Source: Anaerocolumna xylanovorans DSM 12503 (GTDB lineage: Bacteria; Bacillota; Clostridia; Lachnospirales; Lachnospiraceae). From it: 64,000 nucleotides of DNA. Within the stretch, counting starts at the first letter, position 1; the number at the start of each line of letters is the position of its first letter. Below are positions 52,215 to 61,778 of this stretch, piece by piece. The notes under the pieces were generated by a model. It was not told where the DNA came from. It worked only from the letters and a program-made list of their open reading frames with translations, and did no database searches. The stretch covers positions 310,001 through 374,000 of the forward strand of contig NZ_FRFD01000004.1 in assembly GCF_900143645.1 (NCBI RefSeq). The letters are read 5' to 3'. The position numbers and the translations under genes were made by a program.

Positions 52215-53819
52215 CTACGGCTCACTGTTAAACCGGTCGAGAGCCTGCTGTGTTATCTCAACTGCTCGGTCTAAATCCATTCTTTTCAATTCACTTATAT
52301 AATTGTCCCATTCGGTATTAATATTCATAACACCGGTAATAAAATTAACTGCCATGCTGTTCATATACTTTGTGACATCCGCTACAATCTTACTCCGCTC
52401 CTTTGATTCCGCACTGGTGTAGGTCAGAGAATTAGACAAAATATAAGAATCATCTCCTGTATTCCAGACTTTATAGCCTTCCAGATCCTGCTTAGGAACA
52501 GCATTTAATTCCCTTGTCCAGTCATATAAACCTCCAAGCCTGTTAGGAGGCAGCAAATACAATGCCTGCGCCTGTCCCATACTGTATTTGGAATTCTTTG
52601 AAATTTTATCCGTTACCTGGGGTTTTCCTTTGGAATTATAAGTAAAGGTGTCTTTTTCAATGCCATAATTAGCAAGAAGCGAACCTTCCTCCGTATAAAG
52701 ATAGTCCAGCAATTCCATGGCGATTTCAGGATATTTGCATTTTGCAGATATCGTAACCGGATTGCCGATTCTACTGTCCTCTCTTCGGATATGCAGTACG
52801 TCACCTTCCTTTTTTACAGGAGATGCAACAGGTATAACATCCATCCCCGGAACAGCCTGTTCATACTGGGACATCATAATATACATAGCATTCCATGCTC
52901 CCGTCTGACCGCTCTCCACCATGGACTTATCCACCTGCCACTCACCGTTTATCATGAAATCGTGGTCAATTAAGCCTTTCTGGTACCAATCATTTAACAG
53001 TGTCAGATATTCCTTCCAGCCTTCCATAGCAGGTCCGTATACCACCCTGCCATTTACCTGCATGAAATTTTCATAGACCCCAAAACCGGCACTTAAGGCA
53101 TGGGAATATTCAAGATAGCCATTTGCACCAATGCACAGAGGTGCATATGCTTTCTTTTTTTCTTTGAACAAGGTCAGCATATTTTCCCAATCATCATAGG
53201 TTACCGGAACGTCAAGACCAAGCTCGTCAAGCCAATCTTTCCTTACCTGTAAACCCATCCAGGGGCCCTGTTTCTTTGTGTAAATATTGTAGCATCCGGC
53301 AACTCTTCCCGAAGCGGTCGTGGTGCATTTTAACGCATAAGGATCCTGGTCCCGTAAGGCATTGTAATCCTTCAGATAAGTATTCAAATAAGGTGTCAGG
53401 TCCATATAATAGCCGTCGTCAATAGCGGCATCCAGCCCTTCCGGATATCCGTAGCCATAGTGGGATATAATATCCGTAAAATTATCCGAGGCAATCATAG
53501 AGTAATAAGCATCATTTTCTGAACCGATTTCAGGTATTACAAATTCCAGGCGAACTCCTGTACGCTTTTCCAGCTCCTTAAAGAACATATTATCATTATA
53601 ATCTTTTATGATTCCTTCCAGATTGCTGTCAAGCCCTGCAAATACCGTTAGTGTAACCGGCTTGTCAGTTAAGGGAAGTTTCATACTCTGATTGGAGGTG
53701 TCCTCTGTTCCGGTTCCTTTTATATCTCCTGTTTTATTCTTAGCTGAACAGCCAAAAAGAACAGATGCTGTCATGGTCAGGATTAACAGTATGCTGATAA
53801 TCCTCTTTATTTCCTTCAT
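52215..53819 (-). CDS. Sugar-binding lipoprotein without adjacent permease genes
   Basis: 534 residues. A signal peptide with lipobox (SVLFGC) and an LplA-like family-1 binding fold (LPLTDKPVTLTVFAGLDSNL at the start, ITTEWDNYISELKRMDLDRA-like end). It pairs with GH30 downstream and a membrane-bound AraC regulator upstream, but neither LplB nor LplC permease lies in this group. It may feed the permeases at 60.9-63.3 kb or permeases elsewhere. Confidence 0.88.
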   Translation of the reverse strand: MKEIKRIISILLILTMTASVLFGCSAKNKTGDIKGTGTEDTSNQSMKLPLTDKPVTLTVFAGLDSNLEGIIKDYNDNMFFKELEKRTGVRLEFVIPEIGSENDAYYSMIASDNFTDIISHYGYGYPEGLDAAIDDGYYMDLTPYLNTYLKDYNALRDQDPYALKCTTTASGRVAGCYNIYTKKQGPWMGLQVRKDWLDELGLDVPVTYDDWENMLTLFKEKKKAYAPLCIGANGYLEYSHALSAGFGVYENFMQVNGRVVYGPAMEGWKEYLTLLNDWYQKGLIDHDFMINGEWQVDKSMVESGQTGAWNAMYIMMSQYEQAVPGMDVIPVASPVKKEGDVLHIRREDSRIGNPVTISAKCKYPEIAMELLDYLYTEEGSLLANYGIEKDTFTYNSKGKPQVTDKISKNSKYSMGQAQALYLLPPNRLGGLYDWTRELNAVPKQDLEGYKVWNTGDDSYILSNSLTYTSAESKERSKIVADVTKYMNSMAVNFITGVMNINTEWDNYISELKRMDLDRAVEITQQALDRFNSEP

Positions 53820-53918
53820 ACTTCCTCCCTGGCACCTTGGACAATATTATTATAAATAACTTTCCCTTCGAATACATAGGGGCAACTTTTGATATTCGTT
53901 ATGAAAATTATACTTCTA

Positions 53919-56249
53919 TCAAGCCAATTCGACTAATTGCTTCTCAAAATTACTCTTGTATTGTCCTGGAGTGATTCCTTCGTATTTTTTGAATGTACGG
54001 ATCAGCGATTTTGAATCCAGGTAACCGATTGCTTCGGCCGCCTCTCTTACGCTTTCACCAATTAAAAGTCTTCTCTTACATTCTTCAATCCGCCTGATAT
54101 GTATCATATCTGTAATACCATAGCCGGTATAGCTCTTAAAAGTACGTCCAACATAGGACAGATTCATGTCAAGCTTGTCTGCCAGAACAGAAACATTCAG
54201 ATTCGGATCCATATAATTATCTTCAACAAAATTTATAATTTCCTGCACCCAACAGGGATATTCATTCGTCAGGCACTTTTGTAAATGTTCCGTAATCTCT
54301 TTAAAGATATCATTCATAATATGTCTTGCAGATTCTATGGATTTCGCCTTTAACATCCGCTCCATAGGATTGAGCTTCCGAAAGAACTCTCCGTCGCTTC
54401 TTCCGATAATGTCGCTTAAGCAGCTATAGACCGTATTAATCAAGGCAAACATCCTGCATTTGTTAATATCCATGCAATGGATATCCTTAATGAACATTTC
54501 ATCCAGTATCTGGTTCAACAGTTCCGCAGCCTGTTCATATTCCTTGGATGCAATAAGGTTATATAGCTTTTTCTGCCTTTCCATAAGCTGGCTGTCGTAA
54601 CTATATATGGTATCATAAGCTGTGCTTGTCTCTTCATAAAAGGCAAAGGCTTCATAATCTTTCCCCCAGAAAGATTGAAATGACAGAACCAAAGTCGCCT
54701 CATTATAGGCCTTTGAAAACATTTCACAACCCTTATGCACCTTGCTTGCCCCAATATTTACTTTTAGATTCAAAAGCTTTTTGTAGATGTTTAGGCACTT
54801 CCTGATATCAAAAGCCAAAGAACCATCTGCCAGCGCTTCTTCACTGATATTGATTACACACAGGTGCATTCCGTCAACATCGCTTAAAAAGCCGGTATAT
54901 TTGGATAAAATGGTTTCTTCAAAAATATTTTTTATTACAAACTTTAACAGCTTGAATGTATTTTCTTTTTCCGACTCGGTAATTCCTTTAAATAAATTGC
55001 ACTCCATAATATCCACATAGGTGACAGCCATGGCAATAAACGGCCTGTTCAGATCGAATTCCGTATTAGAGGCAATGGTCTCCTCCAGAATGCTTTCATC
55101 ATAATTCCAACCTTTCACATAGCCCGTAACCATCTGGTTAAACAATGCGTCCTTTGCCTGATAACAGGAATTACTCAAAGTCTTATTCTCCGTATACAGG
55201 TTCTCTATATAATTCTCAACGTTATCAAAATTGATATCTTTGACAATTTTCTTATTTTTCTTAAGTGCTGCAAATAATCTGGATATCGGCTTATAATTCT
55301 TAACGGAATAATACCATGCCAGCATAAAAGCCAGCGCTATCATCACAGTAAGCTGCAATCCTATTCCAAGTACCAGATTATTCATTTCCTTCATATAATG
55401 ACTCTTTGGTATGGTAATGCAGTATTTGAAATCAAAATATTGGGAAGGCATATAGGAATTCACATATTTTATATTTCCGATTTTTCTTTCTATCAATTTG
55501 TTTTCATTGCCATAATCGTTATAGGATATGACATCTTCGGCTATACTTGCCTTGTTGTCACTTAAAATCTGATTTTTGGGGTTAACCCAATAAATCTTAC
55601 CCTCTTTCATAGAAACAATATTCTCTGAGATGTTCTTCCAGGGAACCACTGTTACAACAGTAGCCAGCTTATCCTTATAATTGTAATTGTAGACATTCTG
55701 CAAAAACAATATGGTACTGTTTCCGTCCTTATCCTTTATAATCTTATACCCGTTATAATTCGGAGTATTAATATCATTAAGCATTTCTTCTTTCGTCAAT
55801 TGATAGCTGTCAGCAAAAATATAATTTATTTCAGATGAATACAGCTTTGTATTCGTTACAATGCTGTCACTCTCATAAAAATAAATAAATATCTCACTGC
55901 AAAAGTTAATACTGCTCTTAATCGTATTAATTTCATCTTTCAGCTTCCAGGCCTCCAGCAAATCACTGTTGGAAAAGTCCCTTAGGTTTATCAATTCACT
56001 CAGTTTATCATTCTCTGCCAGCAGATTACTTGTCTTAACCACTGTCTCCAGATTATCATCAAAACCGTTCTTTAACTGTGACAACGTAGAGGATTGTGAG
56101 GCACGAATATCCTCTAATACAACCTTTCCGTAATTTATGTACACGAATAAAGAAATCAAAATAGGGAGCGTTCCTATTACCAAATATGAAAATAAATAAG
56201 AATAAAATATCTTATCTCGTGTTTTGAAACCAACTAATTTCTTCATCAT
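53919..56249 (-). CDS. Membrane-bound AraC-family regulator
   Basis: 776 residues. Two membrane segments (about 15-38 and 300-322) enclose an extracellular sensor of about 260 residues; a cytoplasmic part follows and ends with the two AraC helix-turn-helix motifs (NLNVSVLADKLDMNLSYVG and VREAAEAIGYLDSKSLIRTF). The start at 56249 has GGAGGG five bases upstream. Such one-component sensors usually control the next sugar-binding protein operon, here that at 52.2-53.8 kb. A perfect LacI-type palindrome lies 63 bases before its start, so it may itself be under LacI control. Confidence 0.9.
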   Translation of the reverse strand: MMKKLVGFKTRDKIFYSYLFSYLVIGTLPILISLFVYINYGKVVLEDIRASQSSTLSQLKNGFDDNLETVVKTSNLLAENDKLSELINLRDFSNSDLLEAWKLKDEINTIKSSINFCSEIFIYFYESDSIVTNTKLYSSEINYIFADSYQLTKEEMLNDINTPNYNGYKIIKDKDGNSTILFLQNVYNYNYKDKLATVVTVVPWKNISENIVSMKEGKIYWVNPKNQILSDNKASIAEDVISYNDYGNENKLIERKIGNIKYVNSYMPSQYFDFKYCITIPKSHYMKEMNNLVLGIGLQLTVMIALAFMLAWYYSVKNYKPISRLFAALKKNKKIVKDINFDNVENYIENLYTENKTLSNSCYQAKDALFNQMVTGYVKGWNYDESILEETIASNTEFDLNRPFIAMAVTYVDIMECNLFKGITESEKENTFKLLKFVIKNIFEETILSKYTGFLSDVDGMHLCVINISEEALADGSLAFDIRKCLNIYKKLLNLKVNIGASKVHKGCEMFSKAYNEATLVLSFQSFWGKDYEAFAFYEETSTAYDTIYSYDSQLMERQKKLYNLIASKEYEQAAELLNQILDEMFIKDIHCMDINKCRMFALINTVYSCLSDIIGRSDGEFFRKLNPMERMLKAKSIESARHIMNDIFKEITEHLQKCLTNEYPCWVQEIINFVEDNYMDPNLNVSVLADKLDMNLSYVGRTFKSYTGYGITDMIHIRRIEECKRRLLIGESVREAAEAIGYLDSKSLIRTFKKYEGITPGQYKSNFEKQLVELA

Positions 56250-56311
56250 ATTCTCCCTCCATAACCATTTACATATGACGTTTAAACACCGGCACCCCAA
56301 AATATTATCAA

Positions 56312-56327
56312 TTAGAAACGTTTCTAA
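56312..56327. promoter_or_regulatory. LacI-type operator of membrane-bound AraC gene
   Basis: TTAGAAACGTTTCTAA is a perfect 16-bp palindrome with central CG. It lies between the LacI-family gene's stop and the AraC gene start. Confidence 0.68.
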
Positions 56328-56374
56328 GCCATGGCACATATTTTTATAAATCGTCAGTCTTTTCTTTTATATGT

Positions 56375-57379
56375 TTACATTACTCTGGCTTTAGCAGAAT
56401 CCCTGTATATAATCTCCCCCATTAAATGTTCCGAGATTCCCTTTTCATCATTTTCAACCATATCCATTAAAATCTCTACCGACCTTATTCCCTGTCTTGC
56501 AATGGGATTTCTTACGGTAGTAAGTGCAGGAGTAAAATATCTTGCAACTTCGATATCATCAAATCCGACTACGCTGATATCCTCCGGCACTCTGTAACCC
56601 AATCTGTTAAAGGCCTTAATACAGCCAATAGCGCTGTAATCATTGGCTGCTACAATGGCATCCGGAATCGGATGGTTCCCCAGCCGGAATCTTGAGATGA
56701 CGTCATTGTAAGCATAGCTTTCTTCAAACATTCCTTTGAAGAAATACTCGTCATTCACTTCAATCCCAATCTCCTCAAGGGCTGCCATATACCCTCTCTT
56801 TCGTTCCTGATTATCGTAAGTATATTCTTCTCCTTCTATGAAATAAATACGCTTATGCCCTAAATGAATCAGATACTTTGTCAAATCATATCCGGATTTA
56901 TAAGAATCAAATAAAACACTGGAAATATCGGTTCCGTGCATATCTCTGTCTAAAAATACCGTCTTTATCTGGTTTTGTGTAATCAGCTCTATCTCATGTT
57001 CTCCCACGCGCTCAATGTCAAATACAATAATTCCGTCAAAATTCTTGCTTAAGACATTGCTTAAGAGCATCCGCTTGTCCCTGCTGATAACAATATTTAG
57101 CCCAAAACCCCTTCTCCTTAGCTCCTTGAATATGGAGTCTACTAACACATAGAAATAATGCCCGCTCACACTGGAGGAGAAAAGCCCAATGGTCATACTC
57201 TTTCTGGCTTTAAGCATCTTTCCGTTCATATCAGGAACATATTTAATGCTCTCTGCAACTTTTATAATTCTATTCTTCGTATCCTCGCTGACAAGAGGAG
57301 AATTGTTTAAAGCATTGGATACTGTTGATATAGACACTCCTGCTTCCTTTGCCACATCTTTGATTGTCGCTTTTTTCAC
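56375..57379 (-). CDS. LacI-family transcriptional regulator
   Basis: 334 residues. HTH KATIKDVAKEAGVSISTVSN at the N-terminus and a sugar-binding-protein-like sensor domain (VVGFDDIEVARYFTPALTTV near the end). The GTG at 57379 is chosen as start (GGTGTG seven bases upstream); the open frame to 57490 has no such support and lies across an operator-like site. Three similar AACGTT-centred palindromes flank the gene (56312, 57411, 57697), suggesting self-control and control of the AraC gene and the carboxylesterase. Confidence 0.92.
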   Translation of the reverse strand: MKKATIKDVAKEAGVSISTVSNALNNSPLVSEDTKNRIIKVAESIKYVPDMNGKMLKARKSMTIGLFSSSVSGHYFYVLVDSIFKELRRRGFGLNIVISRDKRMLLSNVLSKNFDGIIVFDIERVGEHEIELITQNQIKTVFLDRDMHGTDISSVLFDSYKSGYDLTKYLIHLGHKRIYFIEGEEYTYDNQERKRGYMAALEEIGIEVNDEYFFKGMFEESYAYNDVISRFRLGNHPIPDAIVAANDYSAIGCIKAFNRLGYRVPEDISVVGFDDIEVARYFTPALTTVRNPIARQGIRSVEILMDMVENDEKGISEHLMGEIIYRDSAKARVM

Positions 57380-57410
57380 TATTATCACACCACTCTTTTC
57401 ATAAAACGTT

Positions 57411-57425
57411 TTTATTATTATAACA
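57411..57425. promoter_or_regulatory. LacI-type operator upstream of LacI-family gene
   Basis: ATAAAACGTTTTTAT, near-perfect palindrome 32 bases upstream of the GTG start; autoregulation is likely. Confidence 0.5.
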
Positions 57426-57696
57426 TATGTACAATAACAGCACAAGTATTTTATGCAAATAACATATTTTAACCAAGTTATTTTTTCCATTTGTATAACT
57501 TCACTATATTTCTCATCATTTATACTCCACTTTTACTTTATGCAATAAGCAGAATATATTTGTTATAATGTCGAATTTAATGTATAATATACTGCGTAAT
57601 CATTGTATTATCTCAATTCATCATCGTTTTTTCCAATTATTCCTTTTAATAGATAGTATATAATTTATACAGCATATAATATTTTTTATATATTTC

Positions 57697-57712
57697 TATA
57701 AACGTTTTTATA
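57697..57712. promoter_or_regulatory. LacI-type operator upstream of carboxylesterase gene
   Basis: TATAAACGTTTTTATA, same core as the sites at 57411 and 56312. It lies 63 bases before the esterase start. The rest of the 395-bp divergent region is AT-rich; a 7-bp hairpin TACCTGC/GCAGGTA (57738-57763) lies just before the esterase ribosome site. Confidence 0.5.
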
Positions 57713-57774
57713 TATATAAATATCAAACGCGACTTTGTACCTGCGGCCCAATGTTTGCAGGTATAGGAAAGGAC

Positions 57775-59115
57775 ATGGTTATTTTTATGATTCTTCAAAC
57801 AGTTACAAATTACGGAAAGGTTGACGGTGTTTTATCTCCTATGGGCTTTGCCCTTTACAAGGGTATTCCCTACGCAGCACCGCCTGTCGGTGAGTTGCGT
57901 TTTCATCCGCCTGTGAAACCCGTAAGCTGGGATGGCGTACGTGTATGTGACCATTTCGGCAACGCCTGTCTGCAGCCAACGCCGCACACACCTGATACCT
58001 TCTACGGCAAAGAGTTTTATGCAAGCGGCGATTATCCCCCTTCTCTGGCGGAAGACTGTCTTTACCTGAATGTATGGACTCCTGCCAAATATGTGAATGA
58101 TAAACTGCCCGTCATGCTGTGGATTCATGGAGGAGCTTATGAGTGCGGATATGGTCATGAAATTGAATTTGATGGTGATGAATATTGTAAAAGAGGCATC
58201 ATACTGGTGACAATTAACTACCGTTTGGGTGTTTTCGGATTTTTTGCCCATCCCGAGCTTTCAAAAGAAAGCAATGGTTCCAGCGGCAACTATGGCCTTA
58301 TGGACCAGATAGCCGCCCTAAACTGGGTCAAAGAAAATATTAAAGCTTTTGGCGGAAATCCCGACAATATTACTGTTTGCGGGCAATCAGCCGGAAGCCG
58401 CTCGGTCAATGCCCTTGCCTGCTCTCCTTTAACAAAAGGGCTATTTGAGCGTGCCATATGCCAAAGCGGTTCCGGACTTACAAACCCCTTTTCCACTGCC
58501 TCCTTAAAGGAAATGGAACAGCGTGGTCTGGATTTTGTGGCATGCACAAATGCCGGTTCCTTTGAAGAATTTAAGAAAATGAGCGGCTTGGAATTATTAA
58601 ATCACTATACGAAAGATTATAAGAATAATCCCAGGTTTGAAAAGACCGGCTTTCATATCTGCACAGACGGATATGTCCTTCCCTCTTCCGTAGAGGATTG
58701 TATCTTAAAGGGCCTTACTCATGATATTGATTATATGACAGGTTCCAATTCCGATGAATTTCTTGGAACAAAGCAACTCCTCGACGGTAATTTGAACTGG
58801 GCAGATATCCATATAGCCGCAAAAAGGAAGCCCTTCTTTCATTACTACTTTGCCCATAAGCTGCCCGGTGATAGGGAAGGTGCTTTTCATTCTGCGGAAT
58901 TATGGTATATGTTCGGCACCATAAAAAGATGTTGGAGGCCTATGACAGAGAAGGATCTGACATTGTCAGGTATCATGCTGGATTATTGGAGTGCCTTTGC
59001 AAAATACGGCTCACCAAGGGCCCCCTTCCTCAAATCCTGGACGCCTTATTCGAAAGAAGCTCCGCTTTCCATGTGCTTTTATGATGATTCCTATGGCATG
59101 GAATGTCTAAAATAA
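57775..59115 (+). CDS. Type B carboxylesterase
   Basis: 446 residues, no signal peptide. Type B pattern: YKGIPYAAPPVGELRF, EDCLYLNVWTP, oxyanion IHGGAY, nucleophile elbow GQSAGS (Ser205), and HSAELWYMFGT with the probable catalytic His. Cleaves carboxylic esters, for instance acetyl or feruloyl groups of imported oligosaccharides. The start at 57775 is chosen from AGGAAAGG; 57751 and 57787 are alternatives. It is about 50 residues shorter than usual type B enzymes. It is probably under the LacI regulator next to it. Confidence 0.88.
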   Translation: MVIFMILQTVTNYGKVDGVLSPMGFALYKGIPYAAPPVGELRFHPPVKPVSWDGVRVCDHFGNACLQPTPHTPDTFYGKEFYASGDYPPSLAEDCLYLNVWTPAKYVNDKLPVMLWIHGGAYECGYGHEIEFDGDEYCKRGIILVTINYRLGVFGFFAHPELSKESNGSSGNYGLMDQIAALNWVKENIKAFGGNPDNITVCGQSAGSRSVNALACSPLTKGLFERAICQSGSGLTNPFSTASLKEMEQRGLDFVACTNAGSFEEFKKMSGLELLNHYTKDYKNNPRFEKTGFHICTDGYVLPSSVEDCILKGLTHDIDYMTGSNSDEFLGTKQLLDGNLNWADIHIAAKRKPFFHYYFAHKLPGDREGAFHSAELWYMFGTIKRCWRPMTEKDLTLSGIMLDYWSAFAKYGSPRAPFLKSWTPYSKEAPLSMCFYDDSYGMECLK

Positions 59116-59123
59116 CCTGCTAA

Positions 59124-59176
59124 AAGCCAGTTGCCGGTTCTGTGTAATTACTTCCCACAAAACCGGCAGCTGGCTT
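59124..59176. terminator. Bidirectional terminator between esterase and binding-protein genes
   Basis: AAGCCAGTTGCCGGTT (59124-59139) pairs with AACCGGCAGCTGGCTT (59161-59176) with one mismatch; it separates two convergent genes. Confidence 0.85.
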
Positions 59177-59206
59177 AACGTTTATTTGTAAATTCCTTAT
59201 ATTATT

Positions 59207-60814
59207 CTATTTATATCCGTGTTCGTCGCAATAAGCAGCCCACTGTGTCTTAAACTGTTCCTGACAAGTTTCAATACCTGCGTCTTTTACTTTATTTCTG
59301 AATTCAGCTACAGCTTTATCAACATCTGCTACAAGACCAGCCTGAAGAGGAGCCAAATACTGTCTCATAACATCTGATACTGCACTTCTTTCAACTTCAT
59401 ATGCAGTGTAATCTTCTGCAAAACCACCAAAAATATTTACGTTAGGGAATTTTGTCTTAGCTGCAAGTTCGCCGTATTTTGTAAACATCTGGTTTAAGAT
59501 AGCATCGCTTTCCTGAGGAAGTTTGAAATCGCCGTTTCTTAAATCCCATGTATTCATATTTTCATACTTGTAGTCTTCAGACAGGTTCTTATAGTTACCG
59601 TTAGCATCAACCTCATAGTGAGTACCTAAAATACCATACTCAACAAGGTCATTTACTTCCTTATCATACAGTAATAAATCAAGTACCATTAATGCTCTGT
59701 CCTGATTCTTGGAGCTTGCTAAGATAGAAGTAGCATTCTGTGTTGCATGTGCAGGGAAGATAACGCCGGTTGTTTCGCCATAAGCAATATAGGCAGATTT
59801 CCAATCGGGATGGTTCTTCTCATACTCTGTAATAGCTGCAATGTCCTTATTAGGATTCTGTCCGGCAACAACTGCTGCACAAGTACCATTTTTGTATGCA
59901 TCAGCATCGTTTGTATCAGATAATGCACTTCTTGACCAGAGTCCTTCATCAGCGAATTTCTTCATAAGCTTCATATCATTTACAAAGTCATCGGAATTCC
60001 AGTAATCATAAACTGTTGAAGGAGTATCATAGTTAGCTGCAAGACCATAAGGTAAACCATTGGGTGTAACCCAGGGATACTTATAGTTAAGAATGTTAGC
60101 AGCATCAAAAGCAACCTGTAAGCCTGAACTTTCACCTGTTGTTACAGATAATAAGCCCTGCTTCGGATCATTTTTCTTAATTCCAAGAAGGTAAGCTTCT
60201 AAGTTCTCAACGGAGTTCGGAACAGGAAGATCGTATTTTGCCCTTAAATCCTCTCTGTAGGAAACGCCGGATACTGTGTATTCAGGCCATGTATTCGGAA
60301 TAGCATACAGCTTTCCGCCAACCTTACACTGATCTAATAAGCTGGTATCCATGGACTTGGCAATATTAGGAGCATCTTTTGCAATCAGGTCATCAAGTTC
60401 TGCAAAAGCGCCGGAGTTGGCTAAGGTTGCATAGTTTATCCAGTTTGCAGTATAGATAAGGTCTGCTGCACCGGATGTAAGCTCTAAGTTATACTTCTGG
60501 GTCCAGTCAGTCCATGTGGAGAACTGGAAGTCTACTGTAGCATTTGCTTTTTCTAATAAAAGCTTGTTGAGAGCATCTTCAACTACCTGCTCATCCTTAG
60601 GAGCATCACCCATTACATAGAATACCAAATCTACTTTTTTAGAAATATCAGGGGTGGCTTCTGCAGGAGTGTCTGTTGTTTCTGCAGTCTTTGTGGGAGT
60701 TGGTGTGTTTTCATTTTTGTTTCCGGAAGTGTTATCTTTCTTACCGCAAGCGGCCAAAGAAATCACTAAGGAAGCAATGAGAAGTAAACTAAAAAGCTTC
60801 TTGATTTTTTTCAT
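59207..60814 (-). CDS. Sugar ABC transporter substrate-binding lipoprotein
   Basis: 535 residues. Signal peptide and lipobox (VISLAAC) followed by a linker rich in Thr, Pro and Asn and by a family-1 binding domain. The start at 60814 has AGGAGG six bases upstream. It is the last gene of an LplB-LplC-receptor operon. The ligand cannot be told from the sequence; the nearby esterase and GH30 suggest a plant hemicellulose fragment. Confidence 0.9.
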   Translation of the reverse strand: MKKIKKLFSLLLIASLVISLAACGKKDNTSGNKNENTPTPTKTAETTDTPAEATPDISKKVDLVFYVMGDAPKDEQVVEDALNKLLLEKANATVDFQFSTWTDWTQKYNLELTSGAADLIYTANWINYATLANSGAFAELDDLIAKDAPNIAKSMDTSLLDQCKVGGKLYAIPNTWPEYTVSGVSYREDLRAKYDLPVPNSVENLEAYLLGIKKNDPKQGLLSVTTGESSGLQVAFDAANILNYKYPWVTPNGLPYGLAANYDTPSTVYDYWNSDDFVNDMKLMKKFADEGLWSRSALSDTNDADAYKNGTCAAVVAGQNPNKDIAAITEYEKNHPDWKSAYIAYGETTGVIFPAHATQNATSILASSKNQDRALMVLDLLLYDKEVNDLVEYGILGTHYEVDANGNYKNLSEDYKYENMNTWDLRNGDFKLPQESDAILNQMFTKYGELAAKTKFPNVNIFGGFAEDYTAYEVERSAVSDVMRQYLAPLQAGLVADVDKAVAEFRNKVKDAGIETCQEQFKTQWAAYCDEHGYK

Positions 60815-60872
60815 ATTCATCCTCCTAAATATAATATTATTTATATTAAAAACGCCGTCTGGCGCCTTAATA

Positions 60873-61772
60873 TCAACCCTTTACAGCACCTACCGTAATA
60901 CCGGATACAAAATACTTCTGTACAAAGGGATAGAATAGTAATACCGGACCGGTAGCAACAACTGCCATGGCAAGCTTAATGGATTCTGTAGGAAGGTCCG
61001 CTGTTGAAACACTGGTATTCTGTGCCATCTGCCTTAATGCCTGAGTAGCATTCAGTAAATCATATAAGTAGAACTGTAATTCCCATGTCTTACTGCTGGT
61101 ACTGAACATAGAGGAACGGTACCAGTCATTCCAATAACCAATTGCAAGGAACAATCCAATGGTAGCAAGTCCGGGTCCAAGCACCGGCATTACAATTTTA
61201 AGAAAGATTGTTACATGCCCTGCACCATCTATTTTTGCCGACTCTGCAATTGCATCCGGAACAGATTCTTTAATGAAGGTTCTCATTAAGATTACTAAGA
61301 ACGGACTCATTAAAGCCGGGAACCATATTGCAAAGGTAGAACCCTTCAGGCCAAGTACACTGGCGTACATTAAGTACCAGGGAATCATACCGCCGCCGAA
61401 AATACTGGTAAAGTAAATGATAAAGGATATATTATTGCGGTATTTGAACTCGGGTCTGGATATAACATAAGCTGTCATTGTTATTATAAAAAGTCCAATG
61501 CCTGTACCAACTATGGTATAGTAGAAGTTCATCTTATACGCCTGTAAAATATCCTGCGGAGCCTTAAAAATTGTTTTATATGCCGATATTGTAAAGTTCT
61601 TCGGCAATAAACCATAACCTTCTGTAATGATGGTATAGTTATCCGTAAAGGAACCGGAAATAATTATAATAAACGGAAACACACATACAGCTGCCATAAA
61701 AGTCAGCAGAATATATATAATTACTTTAAAAACGATTGTTGAACCTGATTGCTTTATCTTCATTCCATTCAC
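60873..61772 (-). CDS. Carbohydrate ABC transporter permease (LplC-like)
   Basis: 299 residues with about six membrane spans and the EAA loop VPDAIAESAKIDGAGHVTIFLKIVMP. The C-terminus PFVQKYFVSGITVGAVKG is nearly the same as in the other LplC in this window. It lies six bases downstream of the LplB-like gene. Confidence 0.92.
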   Translation of the reverse strand: MNGMKIKQSGSTIVFKVIIYILLTFMAAVCVFPFIIIISGSFTDNYTIITEGYGLLPKNFTISAYKTIFKAPQDILQAYKMNFYYTIVGTGIGLFIITMTAYVISRPEFKYRNNISFIIYFTSIFGGGMIPWYLMYASVLGLKGSTFAIWFPALMSPFLVILMRTFIKESVPDAIAESAKIDGAGHVTIFLKIVMPVLGPGLATIGLFLAIGYWNDWYRSSMFSTSSKTWELQFYLYDLLNATQALRQMAQNTSVSTADLPTESIKLAMAVVATGPVLLFYPFVQKYFVSGITVGAVKG

Positions 61773-61778
61773 TCTCCT

